64,000 bases of DNA, taken from Pseudomonas sp. FEN (GTDB lineage: Bacteria; Pseudomonadota; Gammaproteobacteria; Pseudomonadales; Pseudomonadaceae). A model generated the notes under the pieces. That model saw only the letters and a list, made by a program, of their open reading frames with translations, ran no database searches and was not told the DNA's origin. The stretch spans positions 124,001-188,000 of the forward strand of contig NZ_CAJFDC010000016.1 in NCBI RefSeq assembly GCF_904067045.1. Reading direction: 5' to 3'. The position numbers were made by a program, and so were the translations under genes. Shown here piece after piece: positions 24,845 through 33,575 of this stretch (positions are counted from its first letter, which is position 1; every line of letters begins with the position of its first letter).

Positions 24845-26503
24845 TTACAGCGCCATGTCAGCCGCTGGATTGCCCTCGGCCTTTGGCTTGGCGGCCGCGG
24901 CAGGTGCCGCTGGCGCAGCAGGCGCAGCTACGGTCTGGCCGATCAGCGGAGGCTTGGTCAGTTGCAGGATCTCGGCGGTATAGTTCCATTCCTTCTGCAC
25001 CGCCTCGGGGCTGCTGTTGAGCTTGGTGCCGTAGCTTGGAACGATCTGGTGCAGCTTTTCCTGCCAGGCAGGCGTCGCGACCTGGTCCTTGAAGACTTTT
25101 TCCAGAACCGTCAGCATGATCGGCGCAGCGGTGGAAGCACCTGGCGATGCCCCCAACAGACCGGCGATGCTGTTGTCCTTGGCGGTCACCACTTCGGTGC
25201 CGAGTTTCAGCACGCCGCCCTTCTCTTCGTCACGCTTGATGATCTGCACGCGCTGACCGGCCTGCCACAGGCGCCAGTCCTCCTTCTTCGCCTCGGGGAA
25301 GTATTCCTTCAGGGCGTTGAAGCGATCGTCATCCGACATCATCAGCTGACCGGCGAGGTACTCGACCAGCGGGTACTGCTCGATGCCAACGCGGGTCATC
25401 GGCCAGACGTTGTGCGTGGTGGTACTGGTCAGCAGATCGAAGTACGAACCGTTCTTCAGGAACTTGGTGGAGAAGGTCGCGAAGGGCCCGAACAGGATCA
25501 CGCGCTTGCCATCCAGCACGCGGGTATCCAGGTGCGGAACCGACATGGGTGGCGCGCCAGTCGAGGCGATACCATAAGCCTTGGCCATATGTTTGAGGGC
25601 GATGTCCTGGTTCTCGGTGACCAGGAACGAACCGCCTACCGGGAACGCCGCGTAGTCGTTGGCTTCAGGGATGCCGGACTTCTGCAGCAGGTGCAACGCG
25701 CCGCCACCAGCACCGATGAACACGAACTTGGCGTCGGTTTCAGTCTGGGTACCGTCTTTCAGGTTCTTGTAGACCACGCGCCAGGAGCCGTCTTCGTTGC
25801 GCTTGATGTCCTCGACTTCGCTGGACAACTGCAGCTTGAAATTCGGCTGGGTCTGCAGATGGGCAACATACTGGCGAGTGATCTCGCCGAAGTTCACGTC
25901 GGTGCCGATGGGGGTCCAGGTCGCGGCGATCTTCTGCTTCGGATCACGCCCTTGCATCATCAGCGGGACCCACTTCTTGATCTGCTCCTGATCTTCGCTG
26001 TACTGCATGCCGCTGAACAGCGGGCTGGTCTGCAGGGCCGCGTAGCGATCCTTGAGGAACTTGACGTTGTCATCACCCCACATGAAGCTCATGTGCGGCG
26101 TCGAATTGATGAACGAATGCGGGTTCTTCAATACGCCCTGACGGACCTGCCAGGACAGGAACTGGCGAGTGATCTGGAACGATTCGTTGATCTCGATCGC
26201 CTTGGAGATATCGATCTTGCCGTCTTTGCCGTAGGGCGTGTAGTTCGACTCGGCCAGCGCGGAGTGGCCGGTACCGGCGTTGTTCCAGCCGTTGGAGCTT
26301 TCCTCGGCGACGGCATCCAGGCGCTCGACCATTTCCATCGACCAGTCCGGCTGCAACTCATTGAGCCAGACCCCGAGGGTCGAACTCATGATGCCCCCGC
26401 CGATGAGCAACACATCGACTTTCTTTGCCTCGGCCGCGTGCGCGGACATCGCGCCCATCGACACCGCCAGCCCCAGCAGCGCTGTGTTCAGTTTCTTCAA
26501 CAT
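24845..26503 (-). CDS. mqo: Malate:quinone oxidoreductase
   Basis: 552 residues, an FAD-dependent membrane-associated enzyme that oxidises malate to oxaloacetate and passes electrons to quinone. An N-terminal signal-like stretch (MLKKLNTALLGLAVSMGAMS, then AHAAEAKK) precedes the FAD-binding motif VDVLLIGGGIMSSTLG. Other family blocks are AEESSNGWNNAGTGHSAL, FPVGGSFLVTEN and GLLGASPGASTAAPIML. An alanine/proline-rich tail (about 525-545) extends the usual C-terminus. Its ATG has only a weak AGG signal and is overlapped by a short upstream ORF with a strong ribosome site (26497-26565). Confidence 0.96.
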   Translation of the reverse strand: MLKKLNTALLGLAVSMGAMSAHAAEAKKVDVLLIGGGIMSSTLGVWLNELQPDWSMEMVERLDAVAEESSNGWNNAGTGHSALAESNYTPYGKDGKIDISKAIEINESFQITRQFLSWQVRQGVLKNPHSFINSTPHMSFMWGDDNVKFLKDRYAALQTSPLFSGMQYSEDQEQIKKWVPLMMQGRDPKQKIAATWTPIGTDVNFGEITRQYVAHLQTQPNFKLQLSSEVEDIKRNEDGSWRVVYKNLKDGTQTETDAKFVFIGAGGGALHLLQKSGIPEANDYAAFPVGGSFLVTENQDIALKHMAKAYGIASTGAPPMSVPHLDTRVLDGKRVILFGPFATFSTKFLKNGSYFDLLTSTTTHNVWPMTRVGIEQYPLVEYLAGQLMMSDDDRFNALKEYFPEAKKEDWRLWQAGQRVQIIKRDEEKGGVLKLGTEVVTAKDNSIAGLLGASPGASTAAPIMLTVLEKVFKDQVATPAWQEKLHQIVPSYGTKLNSSPEAVQKEWNYTAEILQLTKPPLIGQTVAAPAAPAAPAAAAKPKAEGNPAADMAL

Positions 26504-26565
26504 TCAGTAATACCTAGGATAGGTAGACACACAAGGCCCATGGCAACCACCGGCCTCACTTTCAT
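26497..26565 (-). CDS. Possible 22-codon upstream ORF overlapping the mqo start
   Basis: On the minus strand, AGGAGGGAC precedes an ATG at 26565 that opens a 22-codon frame: MKVRPVVAMGL, a hydrophobic middle, ending ITEC. Its TGA stop (26499-26497) lies just beyond the mqo ATG (26503-26501), a seven-base overlap in another frame. The strong ribosome site here and the weak one at mqo suggest translational coupling or a leader peptide. The dyad TACCTA-GGA-TAGGTA (26511-26525) lies within it. Whether it is translated is not known. Confidence 0.45.
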   Translation of the reverse strand: MKVRPVVAMGLVCLPILGITEC

Positions 26566-26911
26566 GTCCCTCCTGCGCTGACTTTTTATTAGTCATTGGC
26601 TTCAGCTACGTTGGGTGACACTCATTTTGTTAGCCCTTGCTCGAACCTGGTCAAAGAGCGGAGTCAATCAGCTCGTTCAACGAAGCTCGTCGGGCTTGTT
26701 CGCGGATCCTTCGACGTTTGGTCACCTCGGATAGGCACGCTAGACGCTTCCTTGCTGCGACATAATACCTCAGCTACTCGAGTGGATGAAAATGCCTCGT
26801 CTTTACAAAGAAATAACCTACTTAAAAAGTAGGATAAGCCAGCTGATGTTCAAGTGCTCCTGGCCTGTAAAATCCGGCATCATGGCCGCAGTTCGTCCAA
26901 GGGAGATGCCC
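26566..26911. other. Lower-GC intergenic region between mqo and the CAP-domain gene
   Basis: No gene is seen. AT content is higher than in the surroundings, which fits the two divergent promoters. A perfect hairpin CCTACTT-AAA-AAGTAGG lies at 26817-26833, about 80 bases before the CAP gene. Short frames in this stretch have no start signals. Confidence 0.5.
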
Positions 26912-27763
26912 ATGCGCTTCATACCATCGCTTATCGGTCTGGTCACACTGGCACTGGGTCCGGCATTCAGCGCCAGCGCCGCGGCCCCCGAACAGGCGCA
27001 ACTGGTTGACTCGATCAACCACTATCGCAGCCAGGCGCAGCGCTGCGCGAGCCAGGCATCGCTGGAGTTGCCGCCACTGGTCGCCGATCCTCGCCTGGTG
27101 CTGCCGATCGACAACCCGGGCGACTTGCAGCAGGCGATGGCCGCCAATGCCTATCCAATGGTCACCGTGCAGGCGATCAGCCTGTCCGGACCACGTGACG
27201 CGGCGGCGGCCATGAAAGCGGTGCAGGAGAGTTTCTGCCAGGTGGTATTGAACCCGCAGTTCGTCGATATTGGCGTCAACCGCGAAGGCCGGGAGTGGCG
27301 CATTGTGCTGGCGCGGCCGCTGCTGAGCGGGCGCCTGGGTGACTGGCAGGCGGAAGGCCAGAAGCTGCTCGAGCAGATCAATAGCGCCCGTACGCAAGCA
27401 CGCCAATGCGGCGGCCAGGCATTTGCCGCGACGACACCCCTGGCCTGGAACGCCGTGCTGGCGAGTGCCGCTGAAAGCCATACGCGGAACATGGCCAACA
27501 ACAACTTTTTCGACCACAAGGACCGCGACGGTCGTACCCCCGGCGATCGGGCTGAGCTGGCAGGCTACAACGGCCAGTTGATCGGCGAGAACATCGCCGC
27601 CGGGCAAGACACCGCGCGCAAGGTGGTCGACGGCTGGCTGGCCAGCCCCGGCCACTGCGCCAACCTGATGAATCCACAATTCCGCGAGCTGGGCGCCGCC
27701 TACGCGGTGGACCCGAAGAGCGATGCGGGGATCTACTGGACCGCGATGTTCGGCAGCCAATAG
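26912..27763 (+). CDS. Exported CAP/SCP-domain protein with a tandem degenerate copy
   Basis: 283 residues. A signal peptide (about 1-24, ending ASAAA) is followed by two related units. The second (about 151-282) is a normal CAP domain with H190 (ESHTRNM), E227 (GENIA) and H248 (SPGHCANLMNPQF). The first (about 30-136) repeats its ends (INHYRSQAQRCASQA like INSARTQARQCGGQA; SFCQVVLNPQFVDIG like GHCANLMNPQFRELG) but lacks the central histidine/glutamate site. The ATG at 26912 follows GGGAG by six bases; an ATG six bases earlier is possible. Periplasmic or secreted; biochemical role unknown. Confidence 0.87.
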   Translation: MRFIPSLIGLVTLALGPAFSASAAAPEQAQLVDSINHYRSQAQRCASQASLELPPLVADPRLVLPIDNPGDLQQAMAANAYPMVTVQAISLSGPRDAAAAMKAVQESFCQVVLNPQFVDIGVNREGREWRIVLARPLLSGRLGDWQAEGQKLLEQINSARTQARQCGGQAFAATTPLAWNAVLASAAESHTRNMANNNFFDHKDRDGRTPGDRAELAGYNGQLIGENIAAGQDTARKVVDGWLASPGHCANLMNPQFRELGAAYAVDPKSDAGIYWTAMFGSQ

Positions 27764-27782
27764 ATATTCGGGGAACGCCCCC

Positions 27783-27853
27783 TTGCTGGCGATGGCGGCC
27801 GCAAGGGCGATGCAAGACTCCAGGGCCTCATCGCCAGCAAGCTGGCTCCTGCA
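27783..27853. repeat. REP-like inverted repeat
   Basis: A partial arm TTGCTGGCGATG (27783-27794) faces a full unit CATCGCCAGCAAGCTGGCTC then CTGCA (27829-27853). It lies between the convergent CAP and acetyltransferase genes. Confidence 0.7.
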
Positions 27854-27902
27854 AGGGGCAAGGGATAGCGCGGCTAAGCCCCCCGCTGGCTGACTGACGG
27901 TT

Positions 27903-28592
27903 TTATCCAGCCTCGCCCAGCCGTTCCAGGACAAAGGCCCTGGCATGGCGGGTCATCTGGTCGAGCTGGCGGTCACGCTGCTTCTCGGCGTCGACCATCG
28001 CGCGCTTGCCATGTTGCTGCAGCAAGTAGGCATGAATCTGCCGTACCTCCAGCGAACGATAAATGGGCGCGATGTCCAGCACCGCCACCAGGCCGTCCGT
28101 GCCATGGTCGCGGGTATTCATCAACACCTGCGGCCCACGCGCGGCCAACACCTGGAAACCCATGGCCTCGAACACCGGCACCTTGCCGACGACGCAGGCC
28201 AGCTCCGCGTGAGGATAGCGTTCGAGCATCCGCCGCATCATCGCCCGCGCGACACCCTGGCGCCGATGACCTTCGCGCACCGCCATATAGGCCACCGAGC
28301 ACGCCTGCGAATCATCCTTGACCGGCAGATAAAGCAGGAAACCCACGAGCTTCCCGGGATCCTGCGCATCCGTTGCGACGATCAGTTCAACGGCAAGCCC
28401 CTTTCCGCCCTCCATCGCCTGCAAGTAGAGATGAACCTCATACCCGACGCCGTATTGATACAGGTTGTAGAGTGGGTTGCTCGGCGCGATGGCCACCTGG
28501 CTGATATCGGTGACGTAATCGACGACCATTTGCTGGATCTGGCTGTGGATCGGCTCCGGGGGCGGGGTTTCAAACAAGGTGATCGTGGACAT
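27903..28592 (-). CDS. GNAT family N-acetyltransferase
   Basis: 229 residues. The GNAT core is at about 65-175, with VAYMAVREGHRRQGVARAMM containing the acetyl-CoA-binding R/Q-x-x-G-x-A loop (RRQGVA). The C-terminal part (about 180-229) is helical and rich in Q and R. The start at 28592 (MSTITLFE) is preferred to a longer frame reaching 28739, which would overlap the tautomerase gene. GGAG is 12 bases upstream, rather far. The acetylated substrate is unknown. Confidence 0.82.
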   Translation of the reverse strand: MSTITLFETPPPEPIHSQIQQMVVDYVTDISQVAIAPSNPLYNLYQYGVGYEVHLYLQAMEGGKGLAVELIVATDAQDPGKLVGFLLYLPVKDDSQACSVAYMAVREGHRRQGVARAMMRRMLERYPHAELACVVGKVPVFEAMGFQVLAARGPQVLMNTRDHGTDGLVAVLDIAPIYRSLEVRQIHAYLLQQHGKRAMVDAEKQRDRQLDQMTRHARAFVLERLGEAG

Positions 28593-28704
28593 CGAACATC
28601 GGGCTCCGAGGGTTGAGGCGCACCCTTGGCAGTCTGCAGCAAAGGGCGCGAGCATGATAACCCGTCCTGATGCCCACAAGGTGCGAATGGCGTTGCTCGG
28701 CTCG

Positions 28705-29079
28705 TCAGTTACCACGCCCTCCCGCAAACGACCACTCATCCGCCTGGGTAGTGCTGATCACCACCATGACATCCTCCGGATCAATCCCCGGCGCCGTACT
28801 CAAGCGCTCAACCAGCCGCCGATAAAAGCGCTGTTTGGTGGCGGTATCTCGAGAGCGACCAGCCGTAATCGCGATCAGCACAAAGTCCGCACTGCGGGGT
28901 CCGCCGAGATAGTGGCTGTCGAAAACCAACTCACCCACCTCATGCTGGTGAATGACCTGGAAGCAGTCGGCCGCCGGCACCTCGAAGTTTTCCACCAGGG
29001 CCTCATGCAGCCCTTCGGATAGCTGGCGAAGGTACTCGGGGGACTTGCCGCGAAGCAGGGAAATACGGGCGAAAGGCAT
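28705..29079 (-). CDS. Tautomerase family protein
   Basis: 124 residues with proline directly after the initiator methionine (MPFARISLLRGKSPEYL), the catalytic Pro1 of the 4-oxalocrotonate tautomerase/MIF superfamily. The length and the FQVIHQHEVGELVFD block fit the Tautomerase_2 (malonate semialdehyde decarboxylase-like) group. It is divergent from a LysR gene that probably controls it. The reaction and substrate cannot be stated. Confidence 0.88.
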   Translation of the reverse strand: MPFARISLLRGKSPEYLRQLSEGLHEALVENFEVPAADCFQVIHQHEVGELVFDSHYLGGPRSADFVLIAITAGRSRDTATKQRFYRRLVERLSTAPGIDPEDVMVVISTTQADEWSFAGGRGN

Positions 29080-29128
29080 ACAACCTCCAACAGAACTGTC
29101 GATTTGACGGAGGCAGGTTAACCAGCGA

Positions 29129-29164
29129 CGATAGTTCCGAATATCAGATTAGATAGAACATATA
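29129..29164. promoter_or_regulatory. Candidate LysR-type operator between tautomerase and LysR genes
   Basis: An AT-rich stretch with an interrupted dyad (AGTTC at about 29132 facing GAACA at about 29155) lies in the 100-base divergent gap. This is the usual place for a LysR site controlling both genes. The arms are short and imperfect. Confidence 0.35.
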
Positions 29165-29179
29165 GTCCTAAATAAGTGG

Positions 29180-30058
29180 ATGATCTCCCCCATGCGTCAC
29201 CCCACCTTCGATCTTGATGTACTGCGCACCTTTGTCGCTGGTGTCGAGCTCGGCAGCTTTGCCAAGGCAGCCGAGCGTCTTGGCCGTTCGACCTCGGCGG
29301 TCAGCGCCCAGTTGAAGAAACTCGAAAGCCAGGTCGGCAGTGCGGTATTGGTCAAGTCAGGCCGCGGCTTGATCCTGTCACCGACCGGCGAGTCCTTGCT
29401 CGGCCAGGCCCGGCGGTTGCTGGAGTTGAACGACGAGATATTCAGCAACTTGCAGGAGGCCCGTATCGAAGGAACGCTACGTATCGGGTTGCAGGACGAT
29501 TTTGCCGAACACCTGCTCAGCGACGTACTGCGGCGCTTTGCCCGGGTCCATCCAGGGGTCAGCCTGGAAGTCAGTATCGCCCGCAACGCCGAGCTGTTGG
29601 CACTGATCGAGAGTGGTCGCCTGGATCTGGCGCTGGCCTGGGACGCCGGTGCGAGCACGCCCCACGCCCTGCGCCTCGGAGAAACGCCAATGCAGTGGAT
29701 AGGCCCACGCGACCTGTCCGCACCGCCTCAGGCCGACAACCTGCCGTTACCCCTGGTGGTGTTCGACGCGCCGTGTATCTTGCGTAGCATCGCCACCCAG
29801 GCACTGGACCAGGCGCGCATCCCCTGGCGTGTGGCGCTCACCAGCCCGAGCGTCAGTGGCATCTGGGCCGCCGTGACAGCCGGACTCGGTATCACCTTGC
29901 GTACCCGCATCGGTCTTCCCGCCCACCTTGCCGTGATTGACGACCTGCCCCCACTGCCCAGGCTCGGCTATGTACTGCACCAGGCCGCGGAAGCGCCAAC
30001 CGCCGCCGTGCGACAATTGTCCGAGCTGATCCAGGCGAGCCTCGCCGAACGCCGATAG
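29180..30058 (+). CDS. LysR family transcriptional regulator
   Basis: 292 residues. An N-terminal winged helix-turn-helix (about 8-66, GSFAKAAERLGRSTSAVSAQ) is followed by a LysR substrate-binding domain (about 92-288). The start at 29180 (MISPMRHP) or the ATG four codons later are both possible; neither has a strong ribosome site. It is divergent from the tautomerase gene, its likely target. Confidence 0.9.
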   Translation: MISPMRHPTFDLDVLRTFVAGVELGSFAKAAERLGRSTSAVSAQLKKLESQVGSAVLVKSGRGLILSPTGESLLGQARRLLELNDEIFSNLQEARIEGTLRIGLQDDFAEHLLSDVLRRFARVHPGVSLEVSIARNAELLALIESGRLDLALAWDAGASTPHALRLGETPMQWIGPRDLSAPPQADNLPLPLVVFDAPCILRSIATQALDQARIPWRVALTSPSVSGIWAAVTAGLGITLRTRIGLPAHLAVIDDLPPLPRLGYVLHQAAEAPTAAVRQLSELIQASLAERR

Positions 30059-30140
30059 CTGGCCGCCGCTCATTCAACTGCGTACCATCCGCCCCCCTAT
30101 TTTCACCGCCGCTGCCGCCGGCACGTCTTTCAGGTATGCC

Positions 30141-31580
30141 ATGAAACCCCAACACCTTCGCGTCGACGCCCTGGCTGGACTGACCACCGCCTTCGCCCTG
30201 CTGCCCGAATGCATCGCCTTTGCCCTGGTCGCCCATCTCAATCCGCTGATGGGACTGTACGGTGCCGTCATTATCTGCACCCTCACCGCGTTGCTGGGTG
30301 GACGGCCCGGCATGATCTCCGGCGCCGCTGGCTCAATGGCCGTGGTAATCGTCGCGCTGGTGGTACAGCACGGTGTGCAGTACCTGCTCGCTACGGTACT
30401 GCTGGGCGGACTGATCATGCTTGCCTTCGGCCTTCTGCGCCTGGGCAAGCTGGTGCGCATGGTGCCGCACCCGGTGATGCTCGGTTTCGTCAACGGCCTG
30501 GCAATCATCATTGCCCTGGCCCAGCTGGAACACTTCAAGAGCGGCGAAAGCTGGCTGAGCGGCACGCCGCTCTACCTGATGATGGGACTGGTGGCCCTGA
30601 CCATGGCCATTGTCTACCTGCTGCCGCGCCTGACCCGCAGCGTGCCACCGGCGCTGGTGGCAATCCTCGGTGTAGGCCTGGCGGTGTACCTGCTCGACCT
30701 GCCGACCCGGACCCTCGGCGACATGGCGCATATCGCTGGCGGCTTGCCAGTGCTGGCCCTGCCGCAACTGCCGTGGAGCCTGGAAACCCTGCGGATCATC
30801 GCGCCCTATGCATTCTTGATGGCGCTGGTCGGCCTGCTGGAAACCCTGCTGACCCTGAACCTGACCGATGAAATCAGCGAAAGCCGCGGCTATCCGGATC
30901 GCGAATGCGCGGCATTGGGCGTGGCCAATATGGTCAGCGGCCTGTTTGGCGGCATGGGCGGCTGCGCCATGATCGGCCAGACCGTGATCAACCTCAGTTC
31001 CGGCGGTCGGGGGCGGCTCTCAGGAGTGGTTGCCGGGCTGATGATCCTGCTGTTTATCCTGTTCCTGTCACCTTTTATCGAGCGCATTCCGCTGGCCGCC
31101 CTGGTCGGAGTCATGTTCGTGGTCGCGCAACAGACCTTCGCCTGGGCCTCGCTGCGGGCGCTCAACAAAGTACCGCTCAATGACGTCCTGGTGATCGTCG
31201 CGGTGACCGGCATTACCGTGTTCACCGACCTCGCCACCGCCGTGCTCTGCGGGATCGTCATCGCCGCGCTCAACTTCGCCTGGCGGCAGGCCCGGGAGCT
31301 GTACGCCGACACACATCTGGAAGCCGACGGCAGCAAGCTCTATCGCCTGCACGGCACGCTGTTTTTTGCCTCGACGACGCTGTTTCTCGAGCAGTTCGAG
31401 CCTGTCAACGATCCATCCCGGGTGACCCTCGACTGTCGCCATCTGAACTTCATCGACTACTCGGCCATTGCCGCGTTGAAGACGCTGCGCGAGCGCTACG
31501 CGAAGGCCGGCAAACAACTGCACGTGTTGCACTTGTCCGAGCGCTGCAAGCGCTTGCTCAAGCGCGCGGGCGCGCATTAA
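30141..31580 (+). CDS. SulP family transporter with short STAS domain
   Basis: 479 residues. A SulP membrane domain (about 5-385; LTTAFALLPECIAFALVAHL near the start, GGMGGCAMIGQTVINLSSGG in the core) is followed by a compact STAS domain (about 395-477, DCRHLNFIDYSAIAALKTL). It differs from the SulP at 15838-17517 by its shorter STAS and its core motif, and resembles YchM/BicA-like short forms. It is monocistronic, about 80 bases after the LysR gene. Substrate unknown (sulfate, bicarbonate or other anion). Confidence 0.92.
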   Translation: MKPQHLRVDALAGLTTAFALLPECIAFALVAHLNPLMGLYGAVIICTLTALLGGRPGMISGAAGSMAVVIVALVVQHGVQYLLATVLLGGLIMLAFGLLRLGKLVRMVPHPVMLGFVNGLAIIIALAQLEHFKSGESWLSGTPLYLMMGLVALTMAIVYLLPRLTRSVPPALVAILGVGLAVYLLDLPTRTLGDMAHIAGGLPVLALPQLPWSLETLRIIAPYAFLMALVGLLETLLTLNLTDEISESRGYPDRECAALGVANMVSGLFGGMGGCAMIGQTVINLSSGGRGRLSGVVAGLMILLFILFLSPFIERIPLAALVGVMFVVAQQTFAWASLRALNKVPLNDVLVIVAVTGITVFTDLATAVLCGIVIAALNFAWRQARELYADTHLEADGSKLYRLHGTLFFASTTLFLEQFEPVNDPSRVTLDCRHLNFIDYSAIAALKTLRERYAKAGKQLHVLHLSERCKRLLKRAGAH

Positions 31581-31686
31581 TCAATAGCCTGCGGCGCAGT
31601 GACCGCAGCATATTCTGCAAGCACCAGCCGGCGCACGCCGGCAAATATGCTTAAAATGCCGACCCTTTCCCAGCCGGCACCGCCTG

Positions 31687-32661
31687 ATGAACCCCGACGC
31701 CTTGTCCCTCCTCCAGCATCACCTGCTCACGGCCCTGACAGCCGCCCCCTCGGAGACCCGGCGCCTGTTCCACGGGCGCGGGCGCTGCTGGCCGGGGCTG
31801 GAGCAATTGACCGTCGATTGGCTGCAAGGCGTGGTGCTGGTGTCGCTGTTCAAGGAGCCGGAGCCCGCGCAGCTCCAGGCCCTCAAGGACCTGCTGATGG
31901 CGACGGGCCAAGCGCCCGCCTGGCTGGCCAGCGGCGCGCACACCCTGTTGCTGCACCATCGCTACCTGCCCCTTAGCCCCGCCGAATGGCTGGTGGGCCA
32001 GGCCATCGAGGAGTGGGTGATCACTGAAGGCGGTCTGCGCTATCAGGTGGACCTGGGCAAGAAACAGAACAACGGCCTGTTTCTCGACATGCGTTATGGT
32101 CGCGACTGGGTGCGGGCCAACGCCCGGGGCAAGCGCGTGTTGAACCTGTTTGCCTACACCTGCGGCTTTTCCGTGGCGGCGCTCGCCGGCGGTGCCGAGC
32201 ATGTGCTCAACCTGGATATGTCCCGTGCGGCCCTGAGCCGCGGGCGCGACAATCATCGGCTGAACGGGCATGACCTGAGCAAGGTCGGCTTTCTCGGCCA
32301 CGATCTGTTCAAGTCCTGGGGCAAGGTCATCGGCAGCGGGCCTTTCGACCTGGTGATCATCGACCCACCCTCCTTCCAAAAAGGCAGTTTCCTGCTGAGC
32401 AAGGATTACCAGCGCGTCTTGCGCCGCCTGCCGGAGCTGCTGGGTCCCGACGGCAGCGTCCTCGCCTGCATGAACGATCCGGCCGTGGGCCCGGATTTTC
32501 TTATCGATGGCGTGACCCGTGAAGCACCGGGGCTGGTGTTCGAACGACGCCTGGACAACCCACCGGAATTTCCCGATATCGACGCCGAAAGCGGATTGAA
32601 GGCCTTGTTGTTCAAGCAGGGTGCTATCCTGCCGACAAAAACCGAACCCTGCGTTTCGTGA
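31687..32661 (+). CDS. Class I SAM-dependent methyltransferase (RlmI/RlmK-like)
   Basis: 324 residues. A poorly conserved N-terminal part (about 1-100) precedes YQVDLGKKQNNGLFLDMRYG, then a Rossmann methyltransferase core with VLNLFAYTCGFSVAALAGGA (SAM motif I) and FDLVIIDPPSFQKG (motif IV, the DPPSF form seen in 23S rRNA cytosine/guanine methyltransferases). RNA is the likely substrate but not proven. The stop overlaps the region just before the GTG of the next gene, so the two may be co-translated. Confidence 0.87.
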   Translation: MNPDALSLLQHHLLTALTAAPSETRRLFHGRGRCWPGLEQLTVDWLQGVVLVSLFKEPEPAQLQALKDLLMATGQAPAWLASGAHTLLLHHRYLPLSPAEWLVGQAIEEWVITEGGLRYQVDLGKKQNNGLFLDMRYGRDWVRANARGKRVLNLFAYTCGFSVAALAGGAEHVLNLDMSRAALSRGRDNHRLNGHDLSKVGFLGHDLFKSWGKVIGSGPFDLVIIDPPSFQKGSFLLSKDYQRVLRRLPELLGPDGSVLACMNDPAVGPDFLIDGVTREAPGLVFERRLDNPPEFPDIDAESGLKALLFKQGAILPTKTEPCVS

Positions 32662-32668
32662 GGCTGTA

Positions 32669-33547
32669 GTGTCCCGAGGTATTGTTTTTTCGGTGTTGGC
32701 GTCCTGCCTGTTCGCCATCATGTATTTCTATACGTCCGTACTCAGCCCCCTCAACGGTGAAGAGATCTTCGGCTGGCGTATGCTGCTGACCGCGCCCTGC
32801 ATGACCGTGTTCATGCTGGTCTCCGGCGACTGGAAGCTCGTGCCGGCCATCCTGACCAGGGTACGCCGGGAGCCGCTGTTGCCGCTCAAGTTGCTGCTGT
32901 CGGCGGCCCTGCTCGGCTTGCAGCTGTGGGTATTCCTCTGGGCGCCGCTCAACGGACACAGTCTGGATGTGTCCCTCGGCTATTTCCTCTTGCCACTGAG
33001 CATGGTGCTCACCGGACGCATCGTCTACGGTGAACGTCTGTCGCGGCTGCAAACCATTGCCGCGCTGCTCGCCCTCTGTGGCGTGCTCAACGAGTTGTAT
33101 CGGGTCGGCAGCTTTTCCTGGACCACTCTGCTGGTGGCCATCGGTTATCCGATTTACTTTGTGCTGCGGCGACGCAACAGAACCGACAACCTCGGCGGCC
33201 TGTGGCTCGAGATGATGTTGCTGCTGCCGGTGGCGTGGTGGTTCGTGCAGCACGGCGAACAGGGTTTTGCCGTGGTCAACCAGCGGCCGGCACTGTATGC
33301 GCTGATCCCGTTGCTGGGCGCAATCAGTGCCGCGGCGCTGATCTGCTACTTGCTGGCGAGCCGGATGCTGGCCTTCGGGCTGTTCGGTTTGCTCGGCTAT
33401 GTGGAGCCGGTGTTGCTGGTGATCGTCGCCCTGTTGTTGGGGGAAAGCATCGGGCCGGAAGAATGGCTGACCTACCTGCCGATCTGGCTGGCGGTGTTGG
33501 TATTGGTGCTGGAAGGGGCGAAACGGGTGCTCGCGGCGCGGCGCTGA
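32669..33547 (+). CDS. rarD: EamA/RarD family permease
   Basis: 292 residues from a GTG at 32669, preceded by GTGAGG six bases upstream, with ten predicted membrane helices. It opens with SRGIVFSVLASCLFAIMYFY and has LNGEEIFGWRML, the EamA/RarD pattern. Members export small metabolites; the RarD role was first linked to chloramphenicol sensitivity and is not firmly defined. An earlier in-frame ATG (32621) lies inside the methyltransferase gene and was rejected. Confidence 0.85.
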   Translation: MSRGIVFSVLASCLFAIMYFYTSVLSPLNGEEIFGWRMLLTAPCMTVFMLVSGDWKLVPAILTRVRREPLLPLKLLLSAALLGLQLWVFLWAPLNGHSLDVSLGYFLLPLSMVLTGRIVYGERLSRLQTIAALLALCGVLNELYRVGSFSWTTLLVAIGYPIYFVLRRRNRTDNLGGLWLEMMLLLPVAWWFVQHGEQGFAVVNQRPALYALIPLLGAISAAALICYLLASRMLAFGLFGLLGYVEPVLLVIVALLLGESIGPEEWLTYLPIWLAVLVLVLEGAKRVLAARR

Positions 33548-33575
33548 ACTTCCCAGGCCGCCGCCAGCGACTCGC

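Noticed and set aside
24797..26581. 594-codon open frame opposite mqo
   Set aside because: Antisense shadow of mqo; composition is not protein-like and it runs through a terminator hairpin.
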